64,000 nucleotides of DNA from Streptomyces sp. NBC_00237 (GTDB lineage: Bacteria > Actinomycetota > Actinomycetes > Streptomycetales > Streptomycetaceae), in the NCBI RefSeq assembly GCF_026342435.1, contig NZ_JAPEMT010000004.1, forward strand, positions 186,001-250,000, written 5' to 3'. Positions 49,974-57,793 of this stretch are shown here, piece after piece (within the stretch, counting starts at the first letter, position 1; every line of letters starts with the position of its first letter). A model generated the notes under the pieces. It saw only the letters and a list, made by a program, of their open reading frames with translations. It did no database searches and was not told the DNA's origin. Made by a program: the position numbers and the translations under genes.

Positions 49974-51725
49974 ATGAGCAAGCAGCAAGCCCCGCAGCAC
50001 CGCCGCCGCAGGCTGCGGCTGGCCGTGGGTGCGCCGGTGGCGCTGACCGTCGCGGGCGTCCTCGCCTACGGCGGCGCCTTCGGTACGTTCGGCGAGGACG
50101 CAGAGCCCCGCGCGGGAGCCGCGCCCGCCCCGGTCCCCGCCAGTGCGACGGCGGCCGTCGCCGCGATGCAGCCGGGCTGGAACCTGGGCAACACCCTGGA
50201 CGCCGTCCCCGGCGAGACCAGTTGGGGCCAGCCCCTCACCACCAGGGCCCTGCTGGCCTCGGTCCGCGCCCAGGGCTTCAAGAGCGTCCGCGTTCCCGTG
50301 ACGTGGAGCACCCACCAGGGAACCGCACCGGCCTACGCCATCGACCGGGCGTACCTGAAGCGGGTCAAGCAGGTCGTCGACTGGGCCGCCGCCGAGGGCC
50401 TGTACGTGCTCCTCGACGTCCATCACGACTCCTGGCAGTGGATCGGCAAGATGGCAGACGACCACGACGCGGTGCTGGACCGCTTCAACAAGACCTGGTC
50501 CCAGATCGCCGCCGCGTTCCGCGACACCTCCGCCCGGCTGGTCCTCGAAAGCGTCAACGAGCCGCAGTTCGAGAACGCCGACGCCGCCCGCAAGGCAGCC
50601 CTGCTCCATGAGCTCAACACGTCCTTCCACCACGTCGTGCGCGCGTCGGGAGGCAACAACACGAGCCGCCTGCTCATGCTGCCCACCGAGGTCTGCACCC
50701 CCGACCAGCCGCTGATGGACAACCTGGTCTCCACCATCACGTCGCTGCGCGATCCCCGGCTGATCGCCACCGTGCACTACTACGGCTACTTCCCGTTCAG
50801 CGTGAACCTCGCCGGTGCCACCCGCTTCGACGCGCGGGCCAGGGGCGACCTGGACAAGACGTTCCAGCGGATGCGCGACACCTTCGTCGCCCAGGGCATC
50901 CCGGTCGTCCTCGGCGAGTACGGAGTGCTCGGCTACGACCACGGTCCCGGCGCGGTGGAACGCGGCGAGATGCTGAAGTACTTCGAGGCGCTCGGCAACG
51001 CCGCACGCGCCAACAAGGTCACCACCACCCTCTGGGACAACGGCTCCTTCTACGACCGGGGCAAACTCCGGTGGAAGGACCCGGAGCTGTTCCGCCAGAT
51101 CAAGTCGAGCTGGACGACGCCCTCCGCGACGGCCTCCTCGGACCGGGTGTTCGTGGCGAAGTCCCGCCCCGCCAAGGACAGTTCGCTCACCCTGAACCTG
51201 AACGGCGCCACCTTCACGGCGCTCAAGCAGGGCAAGACCACGCTGGTGCGCGGCCGGGACTACACCCTCTCCGGCAACAACCTCACGCTGAAGGCGGCCA
51301 TGCTGGGGCGGCTCGTCGGCAACGGCGCCCCCGGGGTCAGGGCGACGCTCCAGGCCGAGTTCTCCCGGGGAGTGCCCTGGCGCATCCAGGTGGTCAGTCA
51401 CGAGGCCCCGGTGCTGTCGGACGCGCAGGGTACGGGCGCTTCCTTCCGCATCCCCACCCAGTTCCGGGGCGACGAGCTGGCGACGATGGAGTCCACCTAC
51501 GCGGACGGCACCAACGCCGGGCCGACCACGTGGACTCCGTACCAGCAGTTCAACACCGCCTTCGCGCCCGACTACGCGAAGAAGACCATCAGCCTGACCC
51601 CCGCGTACCTCAAGACGCTCAAGGACAACGCGCGCGTCAAGCTCACCTTCCACTTCTGGAGCGGCGCCAGGGCGACGTACCAGATCACCACGTCGGGGAC
51701 CACGGTGACCGGCACGAAGTCCTGA
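49974..51725 (+). CDS. Second secreted GH5 endo-glucanase/xyloglucanase with X2 and CBM46-like modules
   Basis: Paralogue of the enzyme at 47011-48780 with the same domain order, 583 residues. The N-terminus is Arg-rich (HRRRRLRLAVGAP) with a hydrophobic stretch and a weaker cleavage site (GGAFGTFGEDA), so it may stay membrane-attached. GH5 motifs are WNLGNTLDAVPGETSWG, acid/base Glu196 in LESVNEP and nucleophile Glu315 in VLGEYG. X2 (about 395-480) and CBM46-like (about 485-583) modules follow. The barrels differ most in the cleft loops (for instance TTEYATPSQ versus PTEVCTPDQ). It sits between CE7 and the GH10-GH62 fusion; a recent duplication is not indicated, since the DNA is well diverged. 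Confidence 0.88.
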   Translation: MSKQQAPQHRRRRLRLAVGAPVALTVAGVLAYGGAFGTFGEDAEPRAGAAPAPVPASATAAVAAMQPGWNLGNTLDAVPGETSWGQPLTTRALLASVRAQGFKSVRVPVTWSTHQGTAPAYAIDRAYLKRVKQVVDWAAAEGLYVLLDVHHDSWQWIGKMADDHDAVLDRFNKTWSQIAAAFRDTSARLVLESVNEPQFENADAARKAALLHELNTSFHHVVRASGGNNTSRLLMLPTEVCTPDQPLMDNLVSTITSLRDPRLIATVHYYGYFPFSVNLAGATRFDARARGDLDKTFQRMRDTFVAQGIPVVLGEYGVLGYDHGPGAVERGEMLKYFEALGNAARANKVTTTLWDNGSFYDRGKLRWKDPELFRQIKSSWTTPSATASSDRVFVAKSRPAKDSSLTLNLNGATFTALKQGKTTLVRGRDYTLSGNNLTLKAAMLGRLVGNGAPGVRATLQAEFSRGVPWRIQVVSHEAPVLSDAQGTGASFRIPTQFRGDELATMESTYADGTNAGPTTWTPYQQFNTAFAPDYAKKTISLTPAYLKTLKDNARVKLTFHFWSGARATYQITTSGTTVTGTKS

Positions 51726-51802
51726 AGCCGGGCCGGGGCCCACCGCACCACTGCCCCACCGCATCACTGCCCCACCGCACGCCCCCCCGCACGAGGAGAA
51801 GC

Positions 51803-53866
51803 ATGAAGCCGCTCAAACGGCTCGGCCGTCGCCGAGCCTCGATACTGTCCCTGCTGGCCGTGGGTGCCCTGGCGATACCCGTAGCCGCGTCCGCCGTGCC
51901 CGACGACACCGTCCCGGCACCCGCGCCCAAGGCCCCCAGGGCTCCCCAGGCCCCCAAGACCTCCGCCGCCGATGCGGCCGATGCGGCCCAGGAGTCCACG
52001 CTCGGCGGGCAGGCCGCCACGTCCGGACGGTACTTCGGGACCGCGGTGGCCGCCGGAAGGCTCGGCGACAGCACGTACGCCACGATCCTGAACCGTGAGT
52101 TCACCTCGGTCACCGCCGAGAACGAGATGAAGTGGGACGCGACCGAGCCCGCCCGGGGCGCGTTCGCCTTCGGCCCCGCCGACCGGATCGCGAGCCAGGC
52201 GGCGGCCCGCAAGCAGCGCCTGCGCGGCCACACCCTGGTGTGGCACTCCCAACTGCCCGCCTGGGTCGCCTCCATCAAGGACGCGAACACCCTGCGCGGC
52301 GTGATGAACAACCACATCTCCACGGTGGCGAACCGCTACAAGGGCAAGGTCTACGCCTGGGACGTCGTCAACGAGGCGTTCGAGGACGGCCCCGGCGGAC
52401 AGCTCCGCCCCTCGGTGTTCCAGAAGGTGCTGGGCAACGGCTTCATCGAGCAGGCATTCCGCACGGCACGGGCGGCCGACCCCAAGGCCAAGCTCTGTTA
52501 CAACGACTACAACACCGACGACTGGACGCACGCCAAGACCCAGAGCGTCTACCGCATGGTGCGCGACTTCAAGAAGCGCGGCGTCCCCATCGACTGCGTC
52601 GGCTTCCAGTCCCACTTCGGCGCCGAGGGCCCGCCCGCCAACTACCGTACGACGCTGGCCAGCTTCGCCGCACTCGGCGTCGACGTCCAGATCACCGAAC
52701 TGGACATCGCGCAGGCGGCACCGACCGCGTACGCGGAATCGGTGAAGGCGTGCCTGAGTGTGGCCCGCTGCACCGGCATCACCGCGTGGGGCATCCGCGA
52801 CAGCGACTCCTGGCGCGTCAAGGAGAGCCCGCTGCTGTTCGACGGCAGGGGCAAACAGAAGCCCGCCTACCAGGCGGCACTCTCCGCGCTGGGAGCCAAG
52901 AAGCCCGCGGCCGGTCTCCCTGCCTCCTTCCGCTGGACTTCCAGCGGACCGCTGATCGGCCCCAAGCCGGACGCGGCCCACAAGGTCGCCGCGCTCAAGG
53001 ACCCGACGGTCGTCCGGCACGACGGGAAGTACCACGTGTTCGCCAGCACCGCGAGCAAGTCCGGGTACAACCTGGTGTACCTGAACTTCAAGGACTGGTC
53101 CCAGGCCGGTAAGGCCACCCACCACTACCTCGACCGCACCGCGATCGGCACCGGGTACCGGGCCGCCCCGCAGGTCTTCTACAACACGCAGCAGCGCCTG
53201 TGGTACCTCGTCTACCAGACCGGCAACGCCTCGTACTCCACCAACCCCGACATCAACGACCCCAGCGGGTGGAGCGCCCCGCGCCACTTCTACCCGTCGA
53301 TGCCGGAGATCATCAAGCAGAACATGGGCAAGGGCAACTGGGTCGACATGTGGGTGATCTGCGACACCGCCAACTGCTACCAGTTCTCCTCCGACGACAA
53401 CGGTCACCTCTACCGCTCGCAGACGACCGTCGGCCAGTTCCCGAAGGGCTTCGGCAGCACGGTCATCGCGGCGAAGGACTCCAAGTTCGCCATGTTCGAA
53501 GCGAGCAACGTCTACAAGGTGCAGGGCAGGAACCAGTACCTGCTGCTCGTCGAGGCCATCGGCTCGGACGGTCGGCGCTACTTCCGCTCCTGGACCACGA
53601 ACAGCCTCGCCGGATCGTGGTCGCCCCTGGCCGCGACCGAGGGCAACCCCTTCGCCAGGTCGAACAACGTGACGTTCCCGGCAGGCGCCTGGACGAAGGA
53701 CATCAGCCACGGCGAACTGATCCGCGCGAGCAACGACCAGACGCTGACCGTCCCGGCCTGCAACCTGGAGTACCTGTACCAGGGTCAGGACCCCAAGGCG
53801 GGCGGGGACTACGACCTGCTGCCGTGGCGTCTGAGCCTGCTCAAGCAGACCCATTCGACCTGCTGA
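51803..53866 (+). CDS. Secreted bifunctional GH10 xylanase - GH62 arabinofuranosidase
   Basis: A 687-residue extracellular enzyme for arabinoxylan. The signal peptide ends near residue 31 and a Pro/Ala linker follows to about 60. The GH10 barrel (about 65-365) has acid/base Glu191 in WDVVNEAFED and nucleophile Glu299 in QITELDI. A short linker leads directly to a GH62 propeller (about 375-687) with base Asp400 in ALKDPTVV, Asp515 in WVDMWVI and acid Glu566 in MFEASNVYK. No carbohydrate-binding module separates them. One chain can therefore debranch and cut arabinoxylan. GAGGAG precedes the ATG. It follows the second GH5 gene after a short gap with CCACCGCA repeats. Confidence 0.93.
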   Translation: MKPLKRLGRRRASILSLLAVGALAIPVAASAVPDDTVPAPAPKAPRAPQAPKTSAADAADAAQESTLGGQAATSGRYFGTAVAAGRLGDSTYATILNREFTSVTAENEMKWDATEPARGAFAFGPADRIASQAAARKQRLRGHTLVWHSQLPAWVASIKDANTLRGVMNNHISTVANRYKGKVYAWDVVNEAFEDGPGGQLRPSVFQKVLGNGFIEQAFRTARAADPKAKLCYNDYNTDDWTHAKTQSVYRMVRDFKKRGVPIDCVGFQSHFGAEGPPANYRTTLASFAALGVDVQITELDIAQAAPTAYAESVKACLSVARCTGITAWGIRDSDSWRVKESPLLFDGRGKQKPAYQAALSALGAKKPAAGLPASFRWTSSGPLIGPKPDAAHKVAALKDPTVVRHDGKYHVFASTASKSGYNLVYLNFKDWSQAGKATHHYLDRTAIGTGYRAAPQVFYNTQQRLWYLVYQTGNASYSTNPDINDPSGWSAPRHFYPSMPEIIKQNMGKGNWVDMWVICDTANCYQFSSDDNGHLYRSQTTVGQFPKGFGSTVIAAKDSKFAMFEASNVYKVQGRNQYLLLVEAIGSDGRRYFRSWTTNSLAGSWSPLAATEGNPFARSNNVTFPAGAWTKDISHGELIRASNDQTLTVPACNLEYLYQGQDPKAGGDYDLLPWRLSLLKQTHSTC

Positions 53867-53949
53867 GCACCCGCTGACCATCTGATCCCGTGGGCCCCGC
53901 CGGTTTCTCCGTGCGGGGCCCACCCCCCTGAGGCAGGAACGGACAGGAA

Positions 53950-54891
53950 ATGAACACACCGAGGCAAGCCGCACGGCAGCGCAGAAGCAGGCGGCACCTC
54001 ATGCTGTACGCCGCGTCGGCGGTGATCGTCGCGGGCCTTCTCGCCACCCTGGTCGCGGTGTCGTCCCCCGGCCGGAGCGACGCCCCGAGGCCCGCCGCCG
54101 CCGCGCCGTCCCTCGTCACCACCCAGGCACCGGCCACCGCTCCCGCGTCCGCGTCCGCTACGAGCGGTACGCCGGTCTCCCCGACCCCGAAGGCCGCCCC
54201 CAGCACCCCCTCGGCGCGGCCGTCGCCCACCACGGCCCGGCCGCCCGGGAAGAAGACCGCCGCCCCCGCGAAGCCGAAGGCGGGACGGCTTGCTTCCCCC
54301 ACCCACCAGGGCGTCGCCACCGCCTACGAGGCCAAGGACGGAAACGGCGCCTGCCTGTTCGGCCCGAGCGCGGACCTCATGGTCGCGGCCATGAACACCA
54401 TGGACTACGAGACGTCCCAGGCGTGCGGCTCCCACGTACTCGTCCGGGCCGCCAACGGGAAGTCCGTCACCGTACGGATAACCAACGAGTGCCCCCTGCC
54501 CTGCGCACCGGGCCAGATCGACCTCAGCCAGCAGGCGTTCGCCAAGCTCGCCGACCTCAAGGTCGGCCGGATCCCCATCACCTGGAGCGTGCTGAGCCCC
54601 GCCACCTCCGAGAAGGTCTCCATCCGGTACAAGACCGGCTCCAGCCCCCACTGGTGCGCCCTCCAGGCGCTCGGCCACCGCAATCCCGTGGCCGGTCTTG
54701 AGGTACGCACCGCGAGCGGCTGGCGGAAGCTGTCCCGTACGGCCTTCAACTACTTCATCGCCGCGGACGGCAACGGCTGCGGGGGCGCGATCAGGCTCAC
54801 CGACATCTACGGCGAACGGCTGACCCTCCCCGCGATGGCGGTGCGGGCCGACGTCGTACAGCCCACCGGGGCCCAGTTCGCCCGCCACTGA
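53950..54891 (+). CDS. Bacterial expansin-like wall-loosening protein, probably membrane-tethered
   Basis: A 313-residue non-enzymatic wall-loosening protein. A single hydrophobic segment (about 17-37, LMLYAASAVIVAGLLATLVAV) without a good cleavage site, then a Pro/Ser/Thr linker of about 75 residues, tether the expansin. Domain 1 (about 118-205) is a double-psi barrel retaining the key Asp191 in GQIDLSQQAF. Domain 2 (about 215-300) is CBM63-like, with exposed aromatics expected around Trp235, Trp258 and Tyr268. Two extra CxC-type cysteines (NECPLPC) are present. It is the last gene of the operon, so wall loosening is made together with GH5 and GH10-GH62 enzymes. A terminator follows. Confidence 0.88.
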   Translation: MNTPRQAARQRRSRRHLMLYAASAVIVAGLLATLVAVSSPGRSDAPRPAAAAPSLVTTQAPATAPASASATSGTPVSPTPKAAPSTPSARPSPTTARPPGKKTAAPAKPKAGRLASPTHQGVATAYEAKDGNGACLFGPSADLMVAAMNTMDYETSQACGSHVLVRAANGKSVTVRITNECPLPCAPGQIDLSQQAFAKLADLKVGRIPITWSVLSPATSEKVSIRYKTGSSPHWCALQALGHRNPVAGLEVRTASGWRKLSRTAFNYFIAADGNGCGGAIRLTDIYGERLTLPAMAVRADVVQPTGAQFARH

Positions 54892-54913
54892 CCGCGCGGG
54901 CCACCACGCACCG

Positions 54914-54953
54914 AGGGCCGGGCCGCTCCCCGACGGGGGACGCGACCCGGCCC
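54914..54953. terminator. Terminator between expansin and GH12 genes
   Basis: Nearly perfect 17-18-base arms (AGGGCCGGGCCGC... and ...GCGACCCGGCCCT) around a GAC loop lie between convergent genes. Confidence 0.85.
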
Positions 54954-54963
54954 TGATGCTCCG

Positions 54964-55680
54964 TCAGCCTCCGCTGACCGTCAGGTTGTTGGTGGTGAAG
55001 TTGAGTCCACCGGCCGACGAGGTGACCTCGTAGCCGAACTGGACGTCGCCGATGGTCTCACTGCCGGGCATCCAGCCCTTGGTGTGCGCGATCCAGTGGA
55101 GGATCGGCTTGACGTCCACGGTGCCGGAGTACGAGTTCGACGTCCGCAGGAACGAGAACACCTGGTTCGACCCGTTGGTGCCCTTGTAGACCTTCCAGCT
55201 GTGGCCGCCGAGCGTGACGTCGGCCTGCCAGGTGCCGATCGGGCCGACGGCCCCGTGGTGGTTGACCCAGAGCATGATCTCGTACCGGTGGTTCGTGTCC
55301 CAGATGTCGTACGACGTGTTGTACGCGCCCGAGGACGGGACGCTGACGTTGTAGTCGCTGGTGAGCCGGGCCAGGGAGTCGATCGTCTTGTTGATCGCCT
55401 TCGTCGAGTTGGGGTACGACTTGATGCCGCCGCTGTCGGGGTGGTCGGCCCAGACACCCCAGCTGGTACCGGAGTTGGCCCAGGCGCACTGGCTGCCGAC
55501 TCCGGAACCCCAGACGTTGTTGTAGAGCGTGTAGCCGTCCAGACGGGTGCTGCCCCACTGGTCGCAGGTGTTCCAGACCGCCGCCGAAGCGGGGGCGGCG
55601 GCCAGGCCGACGGTGGCTCCGAGAGCCAGTACCGGCGCCAGTACGGCCAGTTTGACCTTGCGTATCGCGCTTGTTGCCAT
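54964..55680 (-). CDS. Secreted GH12 endo-glucanase/xyloglucanase
   Basis: Secreted beta-jelly-roll endoglucanase of 238 residues with signal peptide cleaved near residue 33 (ASAAVW). GH12 features are CDQWGSTRLDGYTLYNNVWG, nucleophile Glu134 in RYEIMLWVN and acid/base Glu218 in FGYEVTSS. No binding module is attached. GH12 enzymes cut beta-1,4-glucan or xyloglucan, and the surrounding GH31/GH42/expansin genes favour xyloglucan. It is on the same strand as the LplABC-like importer and 122 bp downstream of it, separated by a 12-bp hairpin, so it may be partly read through or have its own promoter; no LacI-type operator is visible directly upstream. Confidence 0.93.
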   Translation of the reverse strand: MATSAIRKVKLAVLAPVLALGATVGLAAAPASAAVWNTCDQWGSTRLDGYTLYNNVWGSGVGSQCAWANSGTSWGVWADHPDSGGIKSYPNSTKAINKTIDSLARLTSDYNVSVPSSGAYNTSYDIWDTNHRYEIMLWVNHHGAVGPIGTWQADVTLGGHSWKVYKGTNGSNQVFSFLRTSNSYSGTVDVKPILHWIAHTKGWMPGSETIGDVQFGYEVTSSAGGLNFTTNNLTVSGG

Positions 55681-55720
55681 GGTGTCCCTTCCACGGGTGG
55701 GGGGGAAGTGCGATGTGCTG

Positions 55721-55748
55721 CCGCGCCCTCATGCCGATGAGGGCGCGG
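55721..55748 (-). terminator. Hairpin between importer operon and GH12 gene
   Basis: CCGCGCCCTCAT (55721-55732) and ATGAGGGCGCGG (55737-55748) form a perfect 12-bp stem with a GCCG loop. It is placed to end or attenuate the importer transcript before GH12. Confidence 0.65.
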
Positions 55749-55802
55749 TCCTCTCCGGCGACGCGATCGATCGGCTCCGCGCCACCGGAAGAAGTCAGGG
55801 CC

Positions 55803-56729
55803 TCAGCCTTTGATGGCTCCGGTGAGCATCCCCTTCTTGAAGTGCCGCTGGACGAAGGGCGAGGCGACCGCGACGGGGATCAGCGCGAGGACCATGACGG
55901 CCATCTGGAGGCCCAGGCCGGAGAGTTCACCGGTGCGGACGGCCTGCTGGAGGCCGGTCGGCGCCTCGGTGGCCTTCTGGACCAGTTGGATGAGCACGTT
56001 CTGCAGCGGCATCATCTCCTGGTCGTTGAGGTAGATGGAGGCGTTGAACCAGGCACTCCAGTAACCGACCGCGTAGAAGAGGGAGATGACGGCCACCACC
56101 GCACGGGACAGCGGCAGGATGATGGTCAGCAGGATGCGCAGGTCGCTGGCCCCGTCGATGCGGGCGGCCTCGGTGAGTTCGGGGGAGATCCCCATGAAGA
56201 AGGCGCGCAGGACGAGGATGTTGAAGATGCTGACCGCGCTGGGCAGGATCAGCGACAGATAGCTGTCGGTGAGCCCCAGGGACTGCACCAGCAGGTACGT
56301 CGGGATGAGCCCGGCACCGAAGAACATGGTCGCCAGCATGATCATCAGGAAGACCCGGTGCCCCAGACTCCCCGGCCGCGACAGCCCGTACGCCCCGAGG
56401 ACCGACACCGCCATCGAGAACAGGGTGCCGAAGAGCGTGACGCCGACGGACACCAGAATCGCCCGGCTGACCTGTCCGCCGCCGAGCAGTTCGGTGTAGT
56501 TGACGAAGGTGACGGCCCGGGGGATCACCACGAGGCCACCGGCCTGGTCGATCACGGACCGGGGGGAGAGACTAGTGATGATCACGATCCACAGCGGACC
56601 GATCACTCCCAGACAGCACAGCAGCAGGAATCCGCTCTTGGCGGTGATGCCGGTCTTGCTGGGCGGCTCCTCCCACACGGGGCGCGGGGGAGCCTTCAGG
56701 CTGCGGACGAGCTGCGTGTTGAGGCTCAT
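55803..56729 (-). CDS. Carbohydrate ABC transporter permease (LplC/YtcP-like)
   Basis: CUT1 permease of 308 residues, six transmembrane segments, EAA loop as TEAARIDGASDLRILLTIILP, and the C-terminal tail FVQRHFKKGMLTGAIKG characteristic of the LplC/YtcP group. Its ATG overlaps the upstream permease stop by 4 bases. Together with that permease and the 554-residue binding protein it forms an importer for long oligosaccharides. No ATPase gene is adjacent. Confidence 0.92.
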   Translation of the reverse strand: MSLNTQLVRSLKAPPRPVWEEPPSKTGITAKSGFLLLCCLGVIGPLWIVIITSLSPRSVIDQAGGLVVIPRAVTFVNYTELLGGGQVSRAILVSVGVTLFGTLFSMAVSVLGAYGLSRPGSLGHRVFLMIMLATMFFGAGLIPTYLLVQSLGLTDSYLSLILPSAVSIFNILVLRAFFMGISPELTEAARIDGASDLRILLTIILPLSRAVVAVISLFYAVGYWSAWFNASIYLNDQEMMPLQNVLIQLVQKATEAPTGLQQAVRTGELSGLGLQMAVMVLALIPVAVASPFVQRHFKKGMLTGAIKG

Positions 56730-57793
56730 TTCTTGTACACCCCCTGCTCGCCCAGCAGGTGCGCGAACTTGTTCGCGCCCAGGACGAGCGCGATGCCGAT
56801 GATTCCCTTGGCCAGACCGACCGCGGCGGCGTAACTGAAGTCGCCGTTCTGGATGCCCACGTTCCACACGTAGGTGTCGAGGACTTCGCTGACCCCCGCG
56901 CCGACCGCGTCCCGCTGGAGCAGGTACTGCTCGAATCCGACGCTGAGCGCGTCTCCCACGCGCAGGACGAGGAGCAGCGCTATCACCGGGCGCAGCGCGG
57001 GCAGCGTCACGTGCCACAGGCGGCGCCGGCGCCCCGCGCCGTCCATGGCGGCGGCCTCGTACAGGTCGGTGCTGACGGCGGACAGTGCGGCGAGGAAGAC
57101 GATGATCCCCCAGCCCGCGTCCTTCCACACGGCCTGCGCGGTGACCAGGTACGTGAACAGCTCCGAGTTGGTCATCAGGTCGAAGCCGCCCCAGCCGAGG
57201 TCCTGGAATGCCTGGGCGATGATGCCCGCGCCGCCGAAGATCTGCTGGAAGACGGTGATGACGAGGACCCACGAGAAGAAGTGCGGCAGGTACATGATCG
57301 CCTGCGCCACGGCCCGCACCCGGGGCCGGATCACGCTGTTGATGACCAGCGCGAGGGCGATGGGCACCGGGAAGAACAGCACCAGTTGGAGGATGAACAG
57401 AACGAGGGTGTTCTCCGTGGCCTCCCAGAACAGCGGGTCTTCGAACATCTTCGAGAACTGTTCCAGGCCGACCCAGGGGCTCGCGAAGATCGCCGTGATG
57501 CCGTTGCTGGAGGCGTACGGGTCGTACTCCTGGAAGGCGACGACGTTGCCGAGCAGGGGTACGTAGTTGAAGACCACCAGCAGCACGATGACGGGCAGCG
57601 TCATCAGGATGAGCGTGCGGTCGCGGCGCAGCCGGATCCGGAACGGGATCTTGCGGCCCTTGGCCTTGTGGTCCTTGGCCTTCCGGCGCGGCCCCCGCGC
57701 CTTCGTCCCGGCGGCTGCGATCGCGGCCGTCGGCTCCTCCACGGCCGTGGGGGGACGGGTCCCGTCCGGCCTGCTGCCGACTGTGACGGCCAT
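56726..57793 (-). CDS. Carbohydrate ABC transporter permease (LplB-like)
   Basis: CUT1 permease of 355 residues. A Lys/Arg-rich cytoplasmic lead of about 60 residues precedes six transmembrane segments. LplB-type features are the FNYVPLLGNVVAFQEYDP segment and the EAA loop YEAAAMDGAGRRRRLWHVTLP. The start shares one base with the binding-protein stop (TGATG), indicating coupled translation. Confidence 0.93.
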   Translation of the reverse strand: MAVTVGSRPDGTRPPTAVEEPTAAIAAAGTKARGPRRKAKDHKAKGRKIPFRIRLRRDRTLILMTLPVIVLLVVFNYVPLLGNVVAFQEYDPYASSNGITAIFASPWVGLEQFSKMFEDPLFWEATENTLVLFILQLVLFFPVPIALALVINSVIRPRVRAVAQAIMYLPHFFSWVLVITVFQQIFGGAGIIAQAFQDLGWGGFDLMTNSELFTYLVTAQAVWKDAGWGIIVFLAALSAVSTDLYEAAAMDGAGRRRRLWHVTLPALRPVIALLLVLRVGDALSVGFEQYLLQRDAVGAGVSEVLDTYVWNVGIQNGDFSYAAAVGLAKGIIGIALVLGANKFAHLLGEQGVYKK

